The translations under genes and the position numbers were made by a program. From positions 1-9,464 of the forward strand of contig DMJL01000116.1 in assembly GCA_003451785.1 (NCBI GenBank): a DNA stretch of 9,464 nucleotides, given 5' to 3'. Positions 3,979 through 9,464 of the stretch are shown piece by piece; the first letter of the stretch is position 1, and each line of letters begins with the position of its first letter. The notes under the pieces were generated by a model. It ran no database searches. It had not been told where the DNA came from and saw only the letters and a list, made by a program, of their open reading frames with translations. This stretch comes from Bacteroidales bacterium (GTDB taxonomy: Bacteria; Bacteroidota; Bacteroidia; Bacteroidales; UBA7960).

Positions 3979-5529
3979 TTAAACTCGTATGAAGTTAAGC
4001 CACGAACTGTTTTCCATGTAATCTTCAATAACCGTTGTATTATTCTGGTGACTAAAGTTGCTCATTAATGCGGCTATTTCCTGATGAAGCATTGCCAAAG
4101 CGTTATTAATCAAATCCTTTCTGAAACCTTTTTCACCAAGGTTTATTACCATTTCGTATGACGCAATTCTTCCTAAAACCTGTCCAAGCTCAACCATATT
4201 GCGCTGCGGCAGATTGGTATTTAATTCAAAATCAAGCATCTTTTTCAAAAAAGTGGCTGTTTTGGATGTTAGATTGTAGTTTTTAAGAAACTGATAAAGA
4301 TTACTTTCTTTGGTTTTTTTCATCATCTTAACCAAACTTTCAGAAATTTGAGCGTACAATATATCGTTAGATCCTTCAAATATCTGAAATGGTCGGCTAT
4401 CTGTTATTCCCCTACCGGCAATGTGATCCAATTTATATGCTTGAGCACCCATCAGTTGAGTCGCAGATTGAGCTGCCTCCTGCATCAGGTCTGTTACAAC
4501 ACTTTTAACCGAATTGGCTTCAAAACCAATCAGCGACAAATCATTTTCGATTCCGGCAATTTCACTGCTGTTGGCACACATTGCTGAACAAATGGTATAT
4601 GATGCCTGAAGTTTGGATAAACGTTGCTGAACCTGATCGTAAGTAAAAAGGGGTTTCCCCCCAATTTCACGCTGGTTGGCATGAGCGATAGATTCATCGA
4701 GCAAGCGGTGAATAAACCCCATGGCAATACCCGGAATTTGCATTCTGCTGCGGTGGAGCAAGTCAAGCATCAATTTAACACCAGAGGTTTCGGGTAGCAA
4801 TTTTTGAACTTCAGGAATGGCTACATCAAGCCTGTTTCTACCGTAAGGAATTTGATAAAGGCCTAAGGTCTCAAAAATTTCTTCAACAATAATTTGTTGA
4901 TTTGGGGCATTTACATCACAAATAAAGAAGTCTATATCGCGTTTTAAATCGCCTGACTCACCCCGTTCACGAGCAGTTAATAACCAGAACTCAGCCCATC
5001 CAGTAAGTCCTGCCCAGTGCTTGGTGCCCTTAATATGATAATTATCACCATGTTTAATAAATGAAGATTGCATATTGAGTGCATCGCTGCCGAAGCCCGG
5101 CTCAGTGATCATAAGCCCACCCATATTCTGATGATTCATAAATCTCTCGAAAACTGCTTTTTTTGCTTCCTCCTGTGCATATTTGGCAATAGGTTGTAAA
5201 AAAAGTGCATTATTAATTCCCAAAGTCAGGGAAAGTGCCAGAGATTCATATGCAACTGCTGCCAACAAGGCAATGCCTTCTTCCATTTTGCAGCCACGGC
5301 CTCCATATTCTTTCGGAATGCCAACCGATAAAGGGTTTAAATCCATTATCTCACGCATTACAAATGGAGGCATTCCTCGCTTGGTAGCCAATTGATTGAT
5401 ATCTGCCCGTACATGTAAAACATTGACCATTCTTTCTTTCAGATTTTTTAAAAATAAATCGAAAGGTATAGGCTCAGTATTAAATTCAGGTATTGTATTG
5501 GGCCTACCGGCAATTGATTGGTTTATCAT
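3979..5529 (-). CDS. Acyl-CoA dehydrogenase family flavoprotein
   Basis: A 516-residue cytoplasmic FAD enzyme expected to form an alpha,beta double bond in an acyl-CoA or acyl-carrier substrate and pass electrons to an electron-transfer flavoprotein. Numbered from the longer ATG at 5589, the landmarks are LSVGIPKEYGGRG (87-99), the FAD/substrate motif TEPGFGSD (162-169), GTKHWAGLTGWAEFW (188-202), GKPLFTYDQVQQRLSKL (311-327) and FEGSNDILYAQ (404-414), whose Glu is in the position of the catalytic base of medium-chain-type dehydrogenases. I chose ATG 5529 (MINQSIAGRP) because the extra 20 residues before it are not family-like. At about 516 residues it is longer than the usual 380-400; the C-terminal 110 residues past the FEGSN motif are an extra helical region seen in longer relatives. 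The substrate cannot be read from sequence. The gene stands alone, divergent from the receptor gene. Confidence 0.88.
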   Translation of the reverse strand: MINQSIAGRPNTIPEFNTEPIPFDLFLKNLKERMVNVLHVRADINQLATKRGMPPFVMREIMDLNPLSVGIPKEYGGRGCKMEEGIALLAAVAYESLALSLTLGINNALFLQPIAKYAQEEAKKAVFERFMNHQNMGGLMITEPGFGSDALNMQSSFIKHGDNYHIKGTKHWAGLTGWAEFWLLTARERGESGDLKRDIDFFICDVNAPNQQIIVEEIFETLGLYQIPYGRNRLDVAIPEVQKLLPETSGVKLMLDLLHRSRMQIPGIAMGFIHRLLDESIAHANQREIGGKPLFTYDQVQQRLSKLQASYTICSAMCANSSEIAGIENDLSLIGFEANSVKSVVTDLMQEAAQSATQLMGAQAYKLDHIAGRGITDSRPFQIFEGSNDILYAQISESLVKMMKKTKESNLYQFLKNYNLTSKTATFLKKMLDFELNTNLPQRNMVELGQVLGRIASYEMVINLGEKGFRKDLINNALAMLHQEIAALMSNFSHQNNTTVIEDYMENSSWLNFIRV

Positions 5530-6164
5530 GTTTAATCTGATTATTTTTAAACAAAATCCCAAAATGTCAGGATTTGCATTAAATTGCAATTGGTTTTGGG
5601 GTCATGATGGAATAAACTTTGAATATTCCATTAAAATGGAAGGATGTACATGGCTATAATTATATATTCTTCAGCCATTTTTGCCAAGTGTAGGATTGAT
5701 TATAATCATTGCTTAATGTCTTTCGGCTGAATATATAATATCAACACTTCACAAGGGAAAAAGTTTTTTATGGATGAAATTGCTATTGCCTTCATTTAGG
5801 TAATAGTAATTTAACATCATATCCGCTCAAAAACAAGTGCCTCTTGCATAGATTTCCATAGTTTTCGTATCAGCAAATTGCATTTATTCTGTATGTTGCA
5901 CAATGCTGGTTTAGCGTTAGTTGTAAGATGAAACATCCATGTCAAATAAATTTTGACTCACAAGTGAATGGTTAATTGGATGTTGCATTTGACAATTAAA
6001 AAACAAGCTATAAACACATGAATAAAATTTACGTACAACCCATTTTTTGCTACTCCACAAGGCCTTCAAAGCTTGGAATGCGGCCATGTGCTAACCGGGT
6101 TAAAATGCAAAATTTTCTCAGATATTATTTGTTGCAATGCCTTATTGCATCAGGTAATGGCAGG
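5530..6164. other. Long AT-rich divergent intergenic region without a supported gene
   Basis: About 635 bp between two divergently transcribed genes. I found no RNA gene, no clear -7 box for the minus-strand dehydrogenase and no convincing ORF: the best, 56 codons at 6018-6188, overlaps the receptor promoter and has no recognisable features. Visible small structures are a perfect 12 bp palindrome at 5697-5708, paired segments CATCC/GGATG and GTCAAAT/ATTTGAC around 5934-5993 in crossed (pseudoknot-like) order, an imperfect palindrome at 6066-6079, and the hairpin at 6133-6149. None matches a regulatory element I can name. Confidence 0.6.
6133..6149. promoter_or_regulatory. Inverted repeat just upstream of the receptor promoter
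   Basis: TGCAAT, five bases, ATTGCA. It ends 15 bp before the -33 box, a usual place for an operator. No known regulator is assigned. Confidence 0.35.
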
Positions 6165-6193
6165 TTGAAAGTTGTTGATTTTTTTTAGTTTTG
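6165..6193 (+). promoter_or_regulatory. Bacteroidetes-type promoter of the TonB-dependent receptor gene
   Basis: A -33 TTG (6165-6167) and a perfect TAnnTTTG -7 box, TAGTTTTG (6186-6193), separated by 18 bp, matching the Bacteroidetes sigma-ABfr promoter pattern. Transcription would start near 6200, just ahead of the ATG at 6221. This rules out the TTG at 6191 as the translation start. Confidence 0.6.
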
Positions 6194-6220
6194 CGCATTG
6201 TTTCATTTATACTATTTATT

Positions 6221-8272
6221 ATGCTTCGAAAAACTAAACAAAAAGTGTCGCAGCCACTAACTTTCAGGCGTTGGACAAGGAAATCCTATGCAGCATTCAA
6301 CAGCATGGGAAAGACTTTGCGCATTGGAGTTTTGTGGATGGGATGCTCAATTCTGGCATTGCCTGTGGCAGCACAGCCGGGTCGCGATACCTTGCATCTG
6401 ACACAGCCTGTCCAGGAGGTAGAGCTGGGCGAGGTGGTGGTTAGCGCCAGTCGCGTTCCGGCCGTTCAGTCGGAGCTGATGAGGGTAGTGCAAGTTGTGA
6501 CCCGTCCCGAGATTGAGCGGTCGGTCCAGGCTGGCATCCCCTCGTTGCTCCAAACCATCAGAGGGGTTGATGTGCGAACCCGCGGTCCTATGGGAATCCA
6601 AAGCGACATCGGAATCAGAGGCGGAACATTCGACCAGACTTTAATTTTGCTCAACGGCATCAACATTAGCGACCCCCAAACCGGGCATCACAAGATGAAT
6701 CTGCCTGTTGATTTACAAAGCCTCGACAGGATTGAGGTGCTGCTTGGCCCCGGAGCAAGGGTTTTTGGACCCAACGCATTCAACGGGGCTATTAATTTTA
6801 TTACCCCAACACCGGGCGAACGCGAATTTTCAAGACTCAATATTACTTTTGGCGACTATGGGTTGTTTGTTACCCAGGCATCGGGCAGTTTCAAAACCGG
6901 CAATCTGGGTCATTACTATTCTCTTAGCAATGCGGTTTCTGACGGCTACATCTCCAATACTGACTTCAATAACCTGAATATGTATTACCGGGGAGCTATC
7001 AATACCGAGCTTCTAACCTGGGACTTTCAGGCCGGTTTCAACAATAAGGAGTTTGGTGCCAACAGTTTTTATACTCCCCGTTTTCCCGAGCAGTTCGAGG
7101 AAACCCAAACCCGTTTTGCTTCTCTGCAAACCCGCTCAAGGCACTACCCCCAATGGAGCGCATCGGCGTATTGGAGGCAGCACCGCGACCGATTTGAATT
7201 GTTTCGCAATGAAGCGCCACAATGGTATGCCGGACATAATTACCATCGCAGCGATGTGGCAGGGGCTTCCCTTGCATATACCCGCACCGGCAATATCGGA
7301 AGTACCCATGCCGGTTTGGATTTCAGATATGAGCATATTTTCAGCAATGTGCTTGGCACTCCGTTGGCCATGCCAAAGGCCGTGGCAGGTGAGTACAATG
7401 CATATTTTACACGGGCATATGACAGGTCGCATGTAAACCTTTTCGTAGAGCAAAACCTGTACTTTGGCCCACTAAGCATTTCGGGCGGTGGTTTGGTTTA
7501 TTTAAGTACTGGCTTGAAAAATAGATTGGATTTTTTCCCGGGTTTGGACCTGGGCTTCCAGTTCACCCAAAATCTTCGCTGGTATGCCTCCGCCAATCGT
7601 ACCCTAAGGTTGCCAACTTTTACCGATCTCTTTTATCGCGATCCCGCCCACCAGGGCAATCCTGACCTTTTGCCCGAAGAGGCCATTACCGTTGAAACGG
7701 GATTCAAAGGCGCTTGGGAGACTCTTGCATTTGATGTGGCAGGGTTTTACCGCCAGGGCACAAACCTTATTGACTGGGTTATGAGCCCGGGCGACAATAT
7801 CTGGAGGAGCATGAACCACACCCGGGTAAATATTTCCGGGGTAGAAGCAGGCTTGCATTTCAGACCCGATTTCAGCCTTTATTTTCTCAATAGCCCACAG
7901 ATTTCAATTCAGTATTCCTATCTGGAAGCCCGGCAGTTGGAAAGCGAGTTCCTGTCGAGGTATGTGCTCGAGCATCTGCGTCACAAATTGCATATCAACA
8001 GCTCCTTCAAGTTAGGTAATTCACTGGATGTGAATTTTTCGGCCACCTACCGCGATCGCAACGGAGGATTTATGCTGTTCAGCGAAGGAGCATTCACCAG
8101 CATGCAAGAGTTTGAGCCATTCTGGCTTGCCGACCTCAACCTGAGATTTCATGTGGGTAACATGAGGTATTCCATAGGTGCCACAAACCTGTTCGACACC
8201 CATTTTGTAAGCGTTGCCAATGTAAAGCAGCCGGGAAGATGGTTGATAGCAGGTTTTGAATGGGAGTTTTAG
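6221..8272 (+). CDS. TonB-dependent outer membrane receptor
   Basis: A 683-residue outer-membrane beta-barrel that takes up a scarce ligand (siderophore, cobalamin or similar) using TonB energy. From ATG 6221, residues 29-52 form a Sec signal (GKTLRIGVLWMGCSILALPVAAQ), so the ATG at 6305, exactly at the signal, is an equally good start. A TonB-box/plug opening EVVVSASR is at about 71-78. The plug domain continues with DIGIRGGTFDQTLILLNG (129-146) and IEVLLGPGARVFGPNAFNGA (171-190), all standard. The rest is a 22-strand-type barrel ending with a C-terminal Phe (FEWEF), the signal for assembly by the BAM complex. There is no N-terminal carboxypeptidase-like domain, so it is not a SusC type; it is more like BtuB/FepA receptors. 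The substrate is not determinable and no binding-protein or ABC genes are adjacent. Its GC content is clearly higher than that of the left half. Confidence 0.92.
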   Translation: MLRKTKQKVSQPLTFRRWTRKSYAAFNSMGKTLRIGVLWMGCSILALPVAAQPGRDTLHLTQPVQEVELGEVVVSASRVPAVQSELMRVVQVVTRPEIERSVQAGIPSLLQTIRGVDVRTRGPMGIQSDIGIRGGTFDQTLILLNGINISDPQTGHHKMNLPVDLQSLDRIEVLLGPGARVFGPNAFNGAINFITPTPGEREFSRLNITFGDYGLFVTQASGSFKTGNLGHYYSLSNAVSDGYISNTDFNNLNMYYRGAINTELLTWDFQAGFNNKEFGANSFYTPRFPEQFEETQTRFASLQTRSRHYPQWSASAYWRQHRDRFELFRNEAPQWYAGHNYHRSDVAGASLAYTRTGNIGSTHAGLDFRYEHIFSNVLGTPLAMPKAVAGEYNAYFTRAYDRSHVNLFVEQNLYFGPLSISGGGLVYLSTGLKNRLDFFPGLDLGFQFTQNLRWYASANRTLRLPTFTDLFYRDPAHQGNPDLLPEEAITVETGFKGAWETLAFDVAGFYRQGTNLIDWVMSPGDNIWRSMNHTRVNISGVEAGLHFRPDFSLYFLNSPQISIQYSYLEARQLESEFLSRYVLEHLRHKLHINSSFKLGNSLDVNFSATYRDRNGGFMLFSEGAFTSMQEFEPFWLADLNLRFHVGNMRYSIGATNLFDTHFVSVANVKQPGRWLIAGFEWEF

Positions 8273-8300
8273 GCCGATTGCTTTTTAAAAGTAGCTGACC

Positions 8301-8334
8301 GGGGAACAAAAGTGCATTGTCCCAATATCTTTTT
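8301..8334 (+). terminator. Possible weak terminator after the receptor gene
   Basis: GGG, a two-base bulge, ACAA can pair with TTGT CCC around a seven-base loop, followed by AATATCTTTTT. The stem is short and bulged, so termination may be partial. Confidence 0.3.
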
Positions 8335-8368
8335 AAATAGTACAGAATCAATTTTTCCGATTCCTGCG

Positions 8369-8376
8369 TATATTTG
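8369..8376 (+). promoter_or_regulatory. Candidate -7 box of the lipoprotein gene
   Basis: TATATTTG is a perfect TAnnTTTG match, about 70 bp ahead of the chosen start codon. No clear TTTG or TTG lies at the expected -33 position, so the match is only half supported. It argues against the ATG at 8378 as the start. Confidence 0.45.
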
Positions 8377-8433
8377 AATGTTCTCAGGTATTGTGGCAAT
8401 AACGAAACCTTCGGTCAGTTACTTTAATGCATT

Positions 8434-8440
8434 GGGAGGA
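8434..8440 (+). promoter_or_regulatory. Ribosome binding site that decides the lipoprotein start
   Basis: GGGAGGA lies six bases before ATG 8447. Strong Shine-Dalgarno sites are uncommon in Bacteroidetes, so this supports 8447 over the upstream ATGs at 8378 and 8442 (the latter is in another frame). Confidence 0.55.
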
Positions 8441-8446
8441 TATGTC

Positions 8447-9043
8447 ATGGTTCGTCTTGTTTTTAGAATAGGGTTACTTTCAAGTGTAGCATTGCTCCTT
8501 TTTCTTTTTGGATGCAGGCCGCGCCAGGCTGTTGAAGAGCCTGCTGCGACTCAGAATCTAATTATTTACGGAGCTATGGACACCGTAATGTTTAGTGAAG
8601 ATTTGGGCATGATTGGCCGTGCGCTGCCGGTTGTTGACCGTTACATCAGCATTCCTTCGGATTTGAGTCTTGAGGAGAAGGTTTCCCTACTGCTGGATAG
8701 CCTGTCGCTCATTAGCTTCAACGGGCTTAGCATAGAGGTGCTTTCCCTGGAGCAAACTCCCGACGGTCAAACTCTTTTGCAGGTAAATTTACAGGAGAAT
8801 GAGGCTTTTACCGGGCCTGGATCTTTGCCCTCTTACCAAAGTTGGTTTGGTTATTTTCAGGGAAGCACAGGCGGATTGCACACCTCCATCATTTTGAGGG
8901 AAACAATACTGCAGCCTGAATATGCAGGACCTGGTAATTGGATAGATGCCGTTGAGTTTTTTTATATGGGCAGGCCCATTGTCAAATATATCTGGGACCA
9001 TATTACCCTTTGGGGCAGGATAACCCAGTCGCGAATACAATAG
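8447..9043 (+). CDS. Predicted lipoprotein with a GerMN-like C-terminal domain
   Basis: A 198-residue protein. The first 21 residues (MVRLVFRIGLLSSVALLLFLF) are a lipoprotein signal; the lipobox ends FGC with Cys at about 23, followed by a short Pro/Ala/Glu linker (RPRQAVEEPAAT). Residues after about 60 resemble the GerMN fold: SLEEKVSLLLDSLS, a strand pair around DGQTLLQVNLQEN, then GSTGGLHTSIILRETILQ and WIDAVEFFYMGRPI. Such domains occur in spore germination and sigma-factor-linked membrane proteins, and in uncharacterised lipoproteins elsewhere. I cannot see a catalytic residue and the assignment is weak. It follows the receptor on the same strand after 174 bp with its own -7 box, so it is probably separately transcribed. 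Its role is unknown. Confidence 0.72.
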   Translation: MVRLVFRIGLLSSVALLLFLFGCRPRQAVEEPAATQNLIIYGAMDTVMFSEDLGMIGRALPVVDRYISIPSDLSLEEKVSLLLDSLSLISFNGLSIEVLSLEQTPDGQTLLQVNLQENEAFTGPGSLPSYQSWFGYFQGSTGGLHTSIILRETILQPEYAGPGNWIDAVEFFYMGRPIVKYIWDHITLWGRITQSRIQ

Positions 9044-9059
9044 AACCTTTTTTTTGAAA

Positions 9060-9190
9060 GATTTAGGTGTAGCCGGCTTCGGTCTGATGAACCAACGAAA
9101 CATCGCTTTGCTCGAATAGGGCAATTACAAATACATTATCGGGGCAAGGATAAAAACCGAAAGCTTTGAAATTAAAACATGGGCATTGTC
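9060..9190 (+). pseudogene. Fragment of an IS1634/IS4-like transposase
   Basis: In one plus-strand frame the text reads VAGFGLMNQRNIALLE, a TAG stop at 9117-9119, then GNYKYIIGARIKTES and a further WALSL. This matches the central catalytic block of IS1634-type transposases, in which VADSGL (with the catalytic Asp) is followed by an LLEQGNYKYI-like stretch. Here the Asp codon appears to have become Gly (GGC for GAC) and a CAG codon has become TAG, each explained by one base change. No upstream or downstream transposase sequence is present, so this is a short dead fragment directly behind the lipoprotein gene. Confidence 0.65.
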
Positions 9191-9302
9191 TTTGGCGAAG
9201 AATGAATTCAAGGGAATAAGGCAGTTCCGACCCCGAATTTCTAAAAAACACAACCGTGAAATCATAAAGCATTTGGGAGAATTACCGGAGTTTACAAATG
9301 AA

Positions 9303-9443
9303 ATGAGCGATGAGCAAAAAATGAATATTTGCAAAAAGGTGTTTGACCGGTTGAATGATAAAGGACATCCGGTAAGGCTTAATCTGGAGAAGATGAAGAA
9401 GGAGATACAGGAAATACGCATCATAGAAGTCCATGAAAATTAA
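9303..9443 (+). CDS. Short ORF of unknown function, in frame with the transposase fragment
   Basis: The frame that carries the transposase fragment stays open from 9120 to the stop at 9441-9443. Its second half no longer resembles a transposase. A possible start is ATG 9303 (MSDEQKMNICKKVF), giving 46 charged residues, with a basic stretch before it (FRPRISKKHNREIIKHL). A longer version from a TTG at 9186 would include transposase residues and is unlikely as a natural protein. I do not recognise it. It may be the displaced end of a gene, or the start of a region continuing outside the window. Confidence 0.3.
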   Translation: MSDEQKMNICKKVFDRLNDKGHPVRLNLEKMKKEIQEIRIIEVHEN

Positions 9444-9464
9444 AACTTCTGCGCTCCTCCATGC

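Noticed and set aside
5697..5708. Perfect palindrome TGATTATAATCA as a Fur box
   Set aside because: The half-sites overlap too closely for the usual Fur 7-1-7 arrangement and it is about 500 bp from the receptor gene; left unassigned.
6061..6115. Possible cobalamin riboswitch before the receptor gene
   Set aside because: A short AATGCGGCC-like patch was noticed, but the conserved B12 box (GCCCCCGCNACTGT-type) is absent and the promoter lies downstream of it.
6018..6188. 56-codon plus-strand ORF starting MNKIYVQPIF
   Set aside because: It runs into the receptor promoter, has no recognisable motif or coding-like composition and no promoter of its own.
6191..6220. Upstream TTG start for the TonB-dependent receptor
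   Set aside because: It overlaps the -7 promoter box (6186-6193), so it would lie upstream of the expected transcript start.
7053..7436. 127-codon plus-strand ORF and several minus-strand ORFs inside the receptor gene
   Set aside because: All are out-of-frame shadows of the TonB-dependent receptor.
1..9464. CRISPR arrays, tRNA or rRNA genes
   Set aside because: No regularly spaced repeats and no tRNA-like TPsiC/acceptor pairing or rRNA-like stretch were seen on either strand.

Overview
The window looks like chromosomal DNA of a Bacteroidetes (Bacteroidota) bacterium. The reasons are perfect TAnnTTTG-type -7 promoter boxes (6186-6193, 8369-8376), an outer-membrane TonB-dependent receptor with its usual C-terminal beta signal, a stand-alone LytTR regulator beside a double-glycine-leader peptide, and transposase types common in that phylum. 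The left 5.6 kb is AT-rich and full of insertion sequences. The receptor and lipoprotein genes on the right are visibly more GC-rich.

Layout. 1-750 is a complete IS1-family element with a -1 frameshift transposase. 785-1530 (minus strand) is a small unbroken cassette: a stand-alone LytTR DNA-binding protein (1162-1530), a 39-codon small ORF (982-1101), and a 59-residue peptide precursor (785-964) with a double-glycine leader and a four-cysteine core. The peptide gene is under 60 codons and is easily missed. The IS1 copy begins 34 bp past its stop codon and may have cut off any downstream modification or export genes.

1642-3877 is a nest of insertions. A decayed IS5-family element (1999-3867, TA on both sides) has lost the 5' part of its transposase and carries an intact IS3-family element (2082-3363). 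Removing the IS5 element with one TA restores a 54-codon minus-strand ORF starting at 3877, followed in another frame by a further 68-codon open stretch. Together these suggest a lost small gene upstream of the LytTR gene.

3979-5529 (minus) is an acyl-CoA dehydrogenase-family flavoprotein. 5530-6164 is a long AT-rich divergent intergenic region with no supported gene. 6221-8272 (plus) is a TonB-dependent receptor with a good promoter, followed by 8447-9043, a small lipoprotein resembling GerMN-domain proteins. 9060-9443 holds a mutated transposase fragment (lost catalytic Asp, in-frame TAG) fused in frame to an unrecognised tail.

The most interesting part is the LytTR / small ORF / double-glycine cysteine-rich peptide cassette, a probable orphaned secreted-peptide (bacteriocin, signal or RiPP-like) locus. 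Its modification, export and activity cannot be judged from this window.
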